Counted from the first letter of the stretch, positions 1 through 6,297 are shown. The stretch is 7,187 nt of DNA from JAERML01 sp035687895 (GCA_035687895.1 DASRUE010000194.1:1-7187), one strand, 5' to 3'. Translations and numbers: made by a program. Notes: a model not told the origin generated them from the letters alone.

Positions 1-2503
1 ACGCGTTGGTGGCGTCGTACGAAACCGTGAACCATGTGATGTCGAAACTCCCCGGGATGACGTGCGGAGTTTTGGGATACACGTATCGTGATCCCACTGT
101 TCCGGTGTCGTCCATCGCTGGATCTGCAACGTCAACGAGTACTCGCGCTTCGGGGTTAGCGAATTTCAATACGCTGTGAGTGATCGTAGGATAATCCGGA
201 CCTTTGAGCGCTTTCAGTTTCGGGTTGAGTCTTGGCGTGGCAAGTCGGAGGGAGGCGAGGGTCTTCCCTCCATCAAGAGAAGGAACGATCTGCCGGGTGA
301 ACTTATGCGGGCTTCCATTTCTGCTGAGTGCGACTGCCGTCTTCCTCAGTTCCAACGTCATATCCGACTTCGGGAGGAGTTGGAACGAGGTCCTTACCAA
401 CTCTCCCAACTTTGCCGGCAGTGTGACTACTGCGAGACCTGGTCTCGTGGCATCGTGCGAGTTGATCGTGACATCGGTGCCTCCGGCTTTCGGAACAATC
501 TCCACCATCATTGACTTGCCGCCAAGATTGATCCTCGCCTTCACTTTGCCGAACGACTTCGGGAGTCGTGGGCGGATCAGAAGGACGTGCTCGTATCGTC
601 TGACCTCGACGCCTAAGTAATCATCATAGAAGTTGCGGATGAACTCGGCCAGGTTCCACGCTTGAGAAAATGTCCCCGAGAGCCGCGGATCCATCTCTCC
701 CGGTCGTGCGATCGCATCCAGCAATTCCGACTGCGTCCCCACGGCTCCCCTGTCAAGAATCTGGTGGACGGTGTTCTGAGTGATGTGGGCGGCGAGATCT
801 TGCCTTCCAAATCTGCACAACTCTGAAATCACTTCCCCCTGCACCCAAGTCCAGACCGTTCCATTGTGGTAGGCCGCGTCTTTGGGATAGTTGGGTTCGT
901 ACTGATGATAGGGATGGAAGTCCGGGTCGTTCTGTGGGAGGGACGCGACGCCGTATTCGTACGACAGGTTGCTGACGACGTTCTTGAGAACTGCAGCGCG
1001 GACTGAGTCGGGGAGGAGTCCGCTTGCGAAAATCTGGTTTGGCCTTATGCGGGTGTCCGGTGTGCCATCGCGGCGCAGATGGTCGAATACCATGTTCTGG
1101 TTGCCGGTGATGAAGTGCGAGCTAAAGCTCGCCCTACATTTGTCGAGTGCTGCCTGCCACGAACGCGCTGAGGCTGCGTCGTTGGTCTTGAGTGCAAACC
1201 AGACTCCTGCTTCGAGCTGGCGTATCCAGAGCGCCTGGATATCATTGGCGCGGTTGCCGCGTGGACTCCATGGACCATCCGGACCTACGGCATCCATCCA
1301 AGTCTCTGCGTCACCATGTGTGAGGAATCCGAGCGAATCGGTGTGATACTTGAGCGTTCCATCAATTGACCGGCGCACCACAGGATAGACTTCTTCAATA
1401 AAGCTGCTATCGCCGGAGCGGACAACGTATTCCTTTGCCATCATCACGAACCGCGGCGTTCCGTCTGCCGTGTTGTATGCTTTGTCCGTGGTGGTAACGA
1501 TGTTCGGAATGCGTCCGTAGTCGGTGGAGGCGGAGTCCGACTGCTGGAACGCAGCAAATGAGCGGAGGATTTCCTTTGCCTCGGCAAACCGGCCGGTCAC
1601 GAGGGTTGCACCGGGAAGTGAAATGAACGTATCCCTTCCCCAGTAGTTGTTGAACCATGGCAGCCCTGCGAAGATGCCCTTGGTGATCTGATTCATCATG
1701 AGCGCATCAAGCGAGAGCTTTGCCCACGCGAGAGCCTTGTTGAAACGCTTATCATCCGTCTCGACATGCGTCTGTCGAAGGAGAGTTTCCATCCGCTCCC
1801 GGCGCCGCGTGTTGAATTCATCGAGCCGTTGGGCGTACACTCTCGCAAGCGTAGCTGTTTCATCTGTGCCATCGTCTACCGCGAAGGTGAACGTGTGCTT
1901 CGGGTCTCTCTTTGATCCTCGCACTACAAGGGGGAAGGTCTGATTATCAACCCCGGACAAACGGGTGTCGAACCCTGACAGGTCACCGCCAACCGCAATC
2001 CAAACGGGATAGTTCTGATCAGGCGTTCGCTCAAGGTGGCTGGCCCTCGCCACAGCGCTGCCACGCACAACCAGTTCTTGAGCAGAGGCGCCAAAGTCCG
2101 GCACAAGTTCAACCGTGATCGGCGCGCGTTCGGAAGTAATGGTCACGGCAAACGCAGCAATACTGTCAGCGATGTGCAGTTCTTCAACGATGCCGTTCTT
2201 GTAGATGCGCTTCAGACGGTCCGGATACACGAACGTCTCAACGATCCAGTCCCGCTCCAGTTTCTTGCCATACACATAAATGGCGTAATCATTCAGGAAC
2301 TCATGTCCGAACACATTGAAACCCTGCCAGCTCGTAGTATTCTCCGCGTTGGTCTCTCCATAATAGAATGCTGATTCCTTGTTCGTAAATGAGAATTCGC
2401 GGGAGGGGCCTTTTACTTCAATGGCAAGTGAATCGAGGAACTGGGAGGAGGAGACTGAATGAAGGAGAGTGAGCAAGAAGAAAAGAGTTGTGGGAACAGA
2501 TAT
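1..2503 (-). CDS. Secreted glycogen-debranching-type amylo-alpha-1,6-glucosidase (GDE_C / GH133-like), 3' end beyond window
   Basis: One frame stays open for 834 codons and leaves the window at position 1, so the C-terminus is missing. Family-typical motifs occur in order (numbering from the ATA at 2503-2501): PWFNNYWGRDTFISLPG (282-298), HGDAETWMDA (396-405), RPNQIFA (487-493), AYHNGTVWTW (544-553), GTQSELLDA (589-597) and SGTFSQAWNLAEFIR (609-623). Together they mark the (alpha/alpha)6 glucosidase domain of debranching enzymes, which hydrolyse alpha-1,6 branch points. Asp404 is a candidate catalytic acid by family analogy. Residues about 4-20 form a hydrophobic signal peptide ending VSSS, so export is likely. 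After about residue 780, the pattern DPAMDDTG, RYVYP, IPGSFDIT resembles a glucodextranase C-terminal (DOMON-like) module, cut by the edge. The start is unusual: the frame has no ATG, GTG or TTG at the Shine-Dalgarno site, only ATA. An in-frame ATG at 2605-2603 would add 34 residues and overlap the transposase gene. Family call is firm; exact substrate (glycogen, dextran, other alpha-glucan) is not. Confidence 0.88.
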   Translation of the reverse strand, partial: MSVPTTLFFLLTLLHSVSSSQFLDSLAIEVKGPSREFSFTNKESAFYYGETNAENTTSWQGFNVFGHEFLNDYAIYVYGKKLERDWIVETFVYPDRLKRIYKNGIVEELHIADSIAAFAVTITSERAPITVELVPDFGASAQELVVRGSAVARASHLERTPDQNYPVWIAVGGDLSGFDTRLSGVDNQTFPLVVRGSKRDPKHTFTFAVDDGTDETATLARVYAQRLDEFNTRRRERMETLLRQTHVETDDKRFNKALAWAKLSLDALMMNQITKGIFAGLPWFNNYWGRDTFISLPGATLVTGRFAEAKEILRSFAAFQQSDSASTDYGRIPNIVTTTDKAYNTADGTPRFVMMAKEYVVRSGDSSFIEEVYPVVRRSIDGTLKYHTDSLGFLTHGDAETWMDAVGPDGPWSPRGNRANDIQALWIRQLEAGVWFALKTNDAASARSWQAALDKCRASFSSHFITGNQNMVFDHLRRDGTPDTRIRPNQIFASGLLPDSVRAAVLKNVVSNLSYEYGVASLPQNDPDFHPYHQYEPNYPKDAAYHNGTVWTWVQGEVISELCRFGRQDLAAHITQNTVHQILDRGAVGTQSELLDAIARPGEMDPRLSGTFSQAWNLAEFIRNFYDDYLGVEVRRYEHVLLIRPRLPKSFGKVKARINLGGKSMMVEIVPKAGGTDVTINSHDATRPGLAVVTLPAKLGELVRTSFQLLPKSDMTLELRKTAVALSRNGSPHKFTRQIVPSLDGGKTLASLRLATPRLNPKLKALKGPDYPTITHSVLKFANPEARVLVDVADPAMDDTGTVGSRYVYPKTPHVIPGSFDITWFTVSYDATNA
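1115..1137 (-). repeat. REP-like GTAG hairpin inside the debranching-enzyme coding region
   Basis: On the minus strand this begins GTAGGGCG, the same eight bases that open the REP copy at 3264. It contains a perfect 7-bp inverted repeat, GCGAGCT (1117-1123) against AGCTCGC (1126-1132), with a two-base AA gap. It lies in frame and encodes residues about 456-463 (C-R-A-S-F-S-S-H) without breaking the gene. It could be a domesticated REP-like element or a chance palindrome in a conserved helix, because similar S-F-x-x-x-F segments are common in this enzyme family. Confidence 0.4.
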
Positions 2504-2510
2504 GAGCGCA

Positions 2511-2519
2511 CTCCTCCTT
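2511..2519 (-). promoter_or_regulatory. Strong Shine-Dalgarno of the debranching enzyme
   Basis: On the minus strand this reads AAGGAGGAG, close to a perfect anti-16S match. It lies 7 nt before the ATA at 2503-2501, the ideal distance. The only nearby standard start, GTG at 2512-2510, overlaps the Shine-Dalgarno itself and opens a different frame that soon stops. The site therefore decides for initiation at the ATA position, whether AUA is truly used or is an altered ATG. Confidence 0.7.
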
Positions 2520-2534
2520 GGGTTGGGCGAGAAG

Positions 2535-2566
2535 GTCCCGTGTTTGAGGTTGTTGGTCGACGGGAC
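2535..2566 (-). other. Inverted repeat competing with the REP hairpin in the leader of the debranching enzyme
   Basis: GTCCCGT (2535-2541) is the exact reverse complement of ACGGGAC (2560-2566). The second arm lies inside the REP hairpin at 2555-2575, so in a minus-strand transcript the two stems cannot form together. This is visible in the sequence. Any regulatory effect on the gene that starts at 2503 is speculation, and the first arm may simply be a decayed repeat fragment. Confidence 0.3.
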
Positions 2567-2578
2567 TCGTCGACCTAC
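2555..2578 (-). repeat. REP hairpin R1, downstream end of the RAYT gene
   Basis: Read on the minus strand, the element starts with the GTAG tetranucleotide typical of REP sequences. It folds as an 8-bp perfect stem, GGTCGACG with CGTCGACC, around a 5-nt loop (stem at 2555-2575). It aligns without gaps to R2 at 2830-2853, with 18 of 24 positions identical, and to R3, with 17 of 24. The transposase stop codon TAG (2577-2575) is part of the GTAG head. The stem could also act as a weak transcriptional pause, but no T-run follows it. Confidence 0.7.
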
Positions 2579-2829
2579 AAGGTCTCCGGTTTCAGGTAGG
2601 TCCATTGCCACCGTTCCCAAGTTTCCACCAATTTAGCCCTTACGGGATTGTAAAGCACGTACCACAGTGTCCTTTCGAGTTCCTCGCCATCCCTGATGAC
2701 GTGATCATAGCTCTCATGCTGCCAGAATTGACCCGTCCGTTCAAGTATCCTATTGCACTTTAGTGCTGTATACCATTTCAGGTTTTCAAGGATATCCGAG
2801 AGGGTGGTTGATGATTTGTGGCGGCTCTT

Positions 2830-2856
2830 GTAGGACGCCCAGTCTGGTCGTCCTAC
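2830..2856 (+). repeat. REP hairpin R2, inside the transposase gene
   Basis: This 27-nt near-perfect palindrome has outer arms GTAGGACG and CGTCCTAC (8 bp), then a C-T mismatch and an inner CCA/TGG stem around a 3-nt centre. Both strands begin with GTAG. Read on the plus strand it aligns best with R3 (20 of 24 core positions) and R1 (18 of 24), so it is inverted relative to those two. It lies between the HUH and tyrosine blocks of the RAYT gene, exactly where the frame changes. Confidence 0.75.
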
Positions 2857-3237
2857 AGTACACAACATGGACATGATTGGGCATGATGGTAAACGCGAGG
2901 AGACCATATTGCCGCTTGTCACGAAAGTGAATCGCCTCGGCAACGATTTCCGCTACACGGCTGTCCGCAAGCCATCTTGGGCCTGTTGTGTTGCCATCAA
3001 GTAAAGTGTCGAACTTCGCGAAGTACGCCTCATGGTGTGACAGCCACTCTTCATACTTGTGTTTTTGGCTCTTGATTGATGCGATCATGGTTTCGCGTTT
3101 CGCTCGCGCGCTTCTTAACTCCTCAATCGCACGCGGTGGCAGGGAACCTGCCAGCCGGAAGACGACGTGCATCGTCCCATCTGGCGGGTGGTAATGTGGG
3201 AGCTTCCGCCTATAGTAGGATTTTTGTTTTTTCAGCT

Positions 3238-3264
3238 GCTGGGCGACCAAACTGGCCGCCCTAC
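3238..3264 (-). repeat. REP hairpin R3, upstream end of the RAYT gene
   Basis: On the minus strand this opens GTAGGGCG. It forms a 9-bp stem that includes one G-T wobble, GGGCG and CCA against TGG and CGCCC, around a short loop. It belongs to the same family as R1 and R2. It begins 7 bases after the last base of the esterase stop codon and supplies codons for residues 4 to about 13 of the transposase reading frame, which suggests that this part of the annotated N-terminus may not be functional protein. Confidence 0.7.
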
Positions 3265-3270
3265 TGTTCT

Positions 3271-4521
3271 TCATCTCGTTCCCCAGAAGTACTCAAGAAT
3301 ATCATCGAGCCGGGCCCGCCAGTTTACCCAGTTGTGTCCTTCAGGATGCTCTGCATACCTTGTCTGATAGCCCTTCTGCTCGAGAACAGCCTTCATCCTG
3401 CGCGCCCCTTCTTGTGCATCCCGGATGGTCCCGGTGTCGACATAGAACTTCACCGGCTTCTTCGGTCCCGCGGAGATCAGCTTGATGATTGCATCATCTT
3501 TCCACCAGAACGCAGGGGACTGACACGCGGCAAGTCCGAAGACATCCGGCCGGGTGTACGCGGCGTACGCAGATATGAGCCCGCCAAGAGATGCCCCCAT
3601 GATGCCGGTGTTGTCGGGTCTCGGGTCCATTCGGTAACGCTTCAACAGCTTCGGGTGCAACTCGGTGGCAAGAGCGTTCACGAATGTGTCGCTCAATGAG
3701 TAGTCGAACATCCGCGTGCTGGTCGCAGCACTCCGGATGTCTGTTCGCGGATCGACAAAGACGGCAATGATCGGCTCGATTCTCTTGTCCGCGATCAGAT
3801 TATCAAGGACGTTCAGCATCAGGGCGAGTGTGATATACTCCCCTCCGTCTGTGACATACAACGTGGGATATTTCTTGTGCGACGACTTGTAGCCGGGGGG
3901 AAGATAGACAAACACCGGATGCGTCCGTTTCAGAAGAGCGCTCTTAAAGGAGAGGGAGTCCAATCTGCCGTGGGCGATGCTGTCCCGGTAGACGATCTCC
4001 TGCGGTGGTACGTACTTTGGCATCCAGATTTCGGAATTCGGCCCGTACCCACCAATTGCCTGCTGTTGATTGATCGGGTCGAGTATCCACGTGGAATCCA
4101 CCGCAAGCTTGTACTCAAACCTTGCTGCGGCTTCAACATTCTTTTCCAGGAAAAAGAGACGTGTCCCCACAATCCGCTTCATGGTATCGACGGTGGCATT
4201 CCATCCATTCAAGTCACTTGGAATACTCACCCGTGTGCCGTTGCCGTAGTAGAGGAAAACAACCGAGGAGTTCTCGATCACCGGTCTGCCATGTTCGCGC
4301 AGTCGACGGAGGTAGTCTTCAATGACACGTTCCTTGGTGGCGGAGTCCGGCTTCGATCCAACCAGCTCGAGAAAACTCCGGAACCGCCGGCCGGTTGTTT
4401 CCGTGGAGGTTTGCTGATCCAGACTCATGGCTCTTGCAGTTGCTGTCGCAGTGACCAGCGATGCCATGCTCAGGATCTTCAGGGTCGTGTTGACGGTGGA
4501 GCGGGTAAGTCTGCTATTCAT
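3271..4521 (-). CDS. Secreted Fes/CE1-type esterase with N-terminal E-set (CBM48-like) domain
   Basis: The 416-residue product has a basic N-terminus and a hydrophobic stretch (about 15-31, ending TATARA) that looks like a signal peptide. Residues about 85-170 resemble the E-set/CBM48 fold found ahead of Fes-type esterases, with SDLNGWN at 102-108. Residues about 195-416 are an alpha/beta-hydrolase of the esterase D/enterochelin-esterase family: VYLPPGY at 205-211, nucleophile elbow GASLGG with Ser311, probable acid Asp362 in YVDTG, and His396 in PEGHNW. These form a complete triad. The substrate could be an acylated or feruloylated glycan rather than a siderophore, because the neighbours suggest glycan breakdown and no siderophore genes are visible. 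Start choice: ATG at 4521 gives a compact signal peptide. The in-frame ATG at 4566 overlaps the upstream stop as ATGA and would add 15 residues by coupled translation. The frame stays open further upstream to 4932, but that part is antisense-like shadow over the small membrane gene. Confidence 0.82.
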   Translation of the reverse strand: MNSRLTRSTVNTTLKILSMASLVTATATARAMSLDQQTSTETTGRRFRSFLELVGSKPDSATKERVIEDYLRRLREHGRPVIENSSVVFLYYGNGTRVSIPSDLNGWNATVDTMKRIVGTRLFFLEKNVEAAARFEYKLAVDSTWILDPINQQQAIGGYGPNSEIWMPKYVPPQEIVYRDSIAHGRLDSLSFKSALLKRTHPVFVYLPPGYKSSHKKYPTLYVTDGGEYITLALMLNVLDNLIADKRIEPIIAVFVDPRTDIRSAATSTRMFDYSLSDTFVNALATELHPKLLKRYRMDPRPDNTGIMGASLGGLISAYAAYTRPDVFGLAACQSPAFWWKDDAIIKLISAGPKKPVKFYVDTGTIRDAQEGARRMKAVLEQKGYQTRYAEHPEGHNWVNWRARLDDILEYFWGTR

Positions 4522-4562
4522 GAGAGACCGAGAAGAATGTTGGTAGTGGTAAGCGGAGCGCG

Positions 4563-4874
4563 TCATCGTCCATGGAAGAAAATGGGGATGAGGATGTATG
4601 CAGCACTCATGCCGGAGACGATGAGACCGAACATCGTCCCGATCGCCCAGAGAAACATCTTGAGATCGCCATCCCGGCCACCTGAGACCTTCAGGGCTTT
4701 TCGAAAGCAGAAGATTGCCGCGCCAAAGGCGACGGCAGAAAGAGTTCCGAACACTACGGCAAGAACGAAGTCGAGGTTGATCACGGCGTGATTGAGTCTT
4801 TGGGATGATGGCTTGCCCGCACCGGAAATATACGAAATCAGAGATAAAGATTGGCGAGAGACCCCCACAAACAT
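4563..4874 (-). CDS. Small two-helix membrane protein, function unknown
   Basis: The 103-residue frame has two clear hydrophobic segments. The first runs about residues 34-57 (LDFVLAVVFGTLSAVAFGAAIFCF). The second runs about 73-99. They are joined by a short charged loop (RKALKVSGGRDGDLK), and the tail is FFHGR. I do not recognise a family. A GTG at 4784-4782 would give a 73-residue protein starting just before the first helix and may be the true start. The ATG at 4874 has a modest GGAG about 10 nt upstream. Its TGA overlaps an ATG of the esterase frame as ATGA, so the two are probably co-transcribed and may be translationally coupled. Hydrophobicity pattern and position support a real gene; a role in assembly or export is only a guess. 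Confidence 0.6.
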   Translation of the reverse strand: MFVGVSRQSLSLISYISGAGKPSSQRLNHAVINLDFVLAVVFGTLSAVAFGAAIFCFRKALKVSGGRDGDLKMFLWAIGTMFGLIVSGMSAAYILIPIFFHGR

Positions 4875-4902
4875 TGACTTTTCGCTCCGTTTTCTGTACT
4901 CT
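4874..4902 (+). promoter_or_regulatory. Candidate sigma-70-type promoter for pepT
   Basis: TTGACT (4874-4879) and TACTCT (4897-4902) are separated by 17 nt, a standard spacing. Initiation near 4909 would leave a leader of about 130 nt before pepT. This leader includes a small hairpin, AGGTG (4907-4911) with CACCT (4918-4922). The -35 box touches the possible ATG of the divergent membrane protein, which mildly favours that gene's downstream GTG start. If the host uses Bacteroidota-type promoters this match could be accidental. Confidence 0.35.
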
Positions 4903-5023
4903 CTTAAGGTGTCTTTGCACCTGTTCCTGCATGACCTCTGGATCTCAAGCGGCTGATGTTCTCATCCGGCTCACGGGCACAGAGGTTTTCTTTTTTCGGA
5001 CTCTCTTGTCATTCACGTTCCCC

Positions 5024-5030
5024 AAAGGAT
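5024..5030 (+). promoter_or_regulatory. Shine-Dalgarno of pepT
   Basis: AAAGGAT lies 7 nt before the ATG at 5038 and supports that start. The coding frame also begins with the family-typical N-terminus there. Confidence 0.55.
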
Positions 5031-5037
5031 TACAAGG

Positions 5038-6297
5038 ATGAATGAATCAGCGTTGGACCGGTTTATCCGGTATGCCAAGATCGACACGCAGTCGAGCGAG
5101 GAATCCCAGACATACCCCAGTACACCAAAACAATTCGACCTCTTAAATCTCCTGGTTAAGGAATTGAAGGACATCGGGATGAAGGATGTCGAGATCGACC
5201 AGCATGGCTATGTCATGGCAACGCTTCCGGGCAACCTGCCGAAAACGGACAAGGCGTACGGGAAGGTGCCGGTCATTGGATTTGTTTCCCATGTAGACAC
5301 CTCGCCCTCCACGACCGGAGCAAATGTCAAGCCGCAGATCATTCAAAACTATCAGGGGGGCGACATTGTACTCCCCGGGGACAACTCCGTTGTGCTGCGC
5401 GTTTCCGAGAATCCCGAACTGAAGCATAACATCGGAAAGACCATCGTGACGACCGACGGGACAACGCTCCTCGGCGCCGACGACAAGGCTGGTCTCGCTA
5501 TCATCATGACGGCTATGCAGAATCTGATCAATAACTCGTCACTCCTACACGGCGACATCCGGATAGCATTCACACCTGATGAGGAAGTGGGAGCGGGGAC
5601 CAAGTACTTCGACATCAAGAAGTTCGGTGCTCAGTTTGCCTACACCGTGGACGGGGACACTCCGGGTGAGCTGAACAAGGAGACGTTCAGCGCTGACATG
5701 GCAACAATCACTGTGCACGGGCGCAACATCCATCCGGGTACCGCCAAGGGGATTATGGTCAACTCCATCCGCGCGATGGCGGACATCATTGTGCGGATGC
5801 CCAAGGACAACACCTCGCCTGAAACCACCGAGGGATATGAGCCCTACATTCACCCTCATCATCTCGAAGGGGAAGAAGCCAAATCCTCGCTCAAGATACT
5901 TCTCCGCGATTTCAACACCCCCGGCCTCGATGTGCTAAAAAGAAAACTGGAAGACATCATTGCCGAAGTCCAGGCACTTCACCCCAAAGCCAGGATCGAG
6001 CTGAGTATCCTGAATCAGTATCGCAACATGAAGGACCACATGGGGAAGGACACCCGTTTGCTCGACTGTATGTTTGAGGCAACGAAGCGCTCGGGCCTGG
6101 AACCCAGCTGGGTCCCGATTCGAGGGGGAACGGATGGTTCACGGCTCACGGAGAAGGGACTGCCCACGCCTAACATCTTCACCGGCGGACAGAACTATCA
6201 CGGCAAGACCGAATGGCTCTCCGTTTACGGCATGAACAAATCCGTTGAAACAGTTGTGCATCTTGCTCAAGTGTGGGTGGAGAAGTGCAGAGCGTAG
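5038..6297 (+). CDS. pepT: Peptidase T (tripeptide aminopeptidase, M20 metallopeptidase)
   Basis: PepT is a cytoplasmic di-zinc exopeptidase that removes the N-terminal residue of tripeptides. The 419-residue product is full length for the family, and all metal and catalytic positions are present: SHVDT with His85 and catalytic Asp87, GADDKAG with bridging Asp148, DEEVGAG with Glu182 (likely general base) and Glu183, TVDGD with Asp205, and QNYHGK with His388. The HGRNIHPG block (227-234) lies in the dimerisation/lid domain, and GGTDGS (363-368) is typical of the second half of the catalytic domain. The neighbour 59 bp downstream is an OPT peptide transporter in the same direction, so import and hydrolysis are probably encoded together. 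A small 5-bp hairpin (6297-6310) just after the stop has no T-run and should not end transcription. Confidence 0.96.
   Translation: MNESALDRFIRYAKIDTQSSEESQTYPSTPKQFDLLNLLVKELKDIGMKDVEIDQHGYVMATLPGNLPKTDKAYGKVPVIGFVSHVDTSPSTTGANVKPQIIQNYQGGDIVLPGDNSVVLRVSENPELKHNIGKTIVTTDGTTLLGADDKAGLAIIMTAMQNLINNSSLLHGDIRIAFTPDEEVGAGTKYFDIKKFGAQFAYTVDGDTPGELNKETFSADMATITVHGRNIHPGTAKGIMVNSIRAMADIIVRMPKDNTSPETTEGYEPYIHPHHLEGEEAKSSLKILLRDFNTPGLDVLKRKLEDIIAEVQALHPKARIELSILNQYRNMKDHMGKDTRLLDCMFEATKRSGLEPSWVPIRGGTDGSRLTEKGLPTPNIFTGGQNYHGKTEWLSVYGMNKSVETVVHLAQVWVEKCRA

Larger units (their letters stand above)
2555..3264 (-). mobile_element. RAYT transposase locus bounded by REP hairpins (REPtron-like unit)
   Basis: A REP-associated tyrosine transposase reading frame is bracketed by R1 (2555-2578) and R3 (3238-3264), which are in the same orientation, with an inverted internal copy R2 (2830-2856). 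RAYTs are single-strand HUH transposases, typically single-copy and flanked by REP palindromes whose 5' GTAG they recognise. The unit lies between two minus-strand genes for secreted proteins. R3 begins 7 bases after the last base of the esterase stop codon, and R1 lies about 50 bp from the ATA start of the debranching enzyme. No target duplication or classical terminal inverted repeat was seen. The exact ends are inferred from the hairpins. Confidence 0.6.
2575..3274 (-). pseudogene. REP-associated tyrosine transposase (RAYT, Y1_Tnp/HUH), frameshifted by an internal REP copy
   Basis: The N-terminal frame (3274 to a TGA at 2786) carries the family's opening YYRRKLPHYHPPDG (residues 20-33) and the HUH metal-binding motif MPNHVHVV (131-138; His134 and His136). 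The C-terminal half lies in the +1 frame, ending at the TAG at 2577-2575. It contains LSDILENLKWYTALK, FWQHESYDHVIRD and YNPVRAKLV, the usual distal blocks. The Tyr of SYDH (codon 2709-2707) is about 53 codons after the HUH and is the likely nucleophile. Neither frame alone holds both catalytic parts, so the gene as read is probably inactive. The break coincides with hairpin R2. Removing 28 bp (2857-2830) would join V-Y to K-S-R-H and restore one frame. The first ~17 residues are encoded by R3 and flanking bases, and the ATG overlaps the esterase stop as ATGA, so the native start is uncertain. Confidence 0.82.

Noticed and set aside
176..2374. Several 60-140-residue frames on both strands across the first 2.4 kb
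   Set aside because: They are shadows of the single 834-codon minus-strand frame, which carries all recognisable motifs and codon structure.
2786..2791. Programmed +1 frameshift at CCT-TGA joining the two transposase halves
   Set aside because: The conserved block TLSDILENLKWYTA is already in the second frame upstream of this stop, so the shift must lie earlier, near the REP copy. No convincing slippery site is seen there.
2504..3274. CRISPR array suggested by the repeated palindromes
   Set aside because: There are only three copies, of unequal spacing and mixed orientation, with divergent stems and no uniform spacers. The GTAG head and linked RAYT gene fit REP elements.
3877..4791. A 304-residue plus-strand frame opposite the esterase
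   Set aside because: It is the antisense of a well-supported alpha/beta-hydrolase, with no domain pattern, and crosses the gene boundary at 4521-4566.
4522..4932. Upstream extension of the esterase frame to a 553-residue protein starting at 4932
   Set aside because: The extra N-terminal part is rich in Arg, Cys and His, has no domain-like pattern, precedes a good signal peptide and overlaps the better-supported membrane-protein frame.
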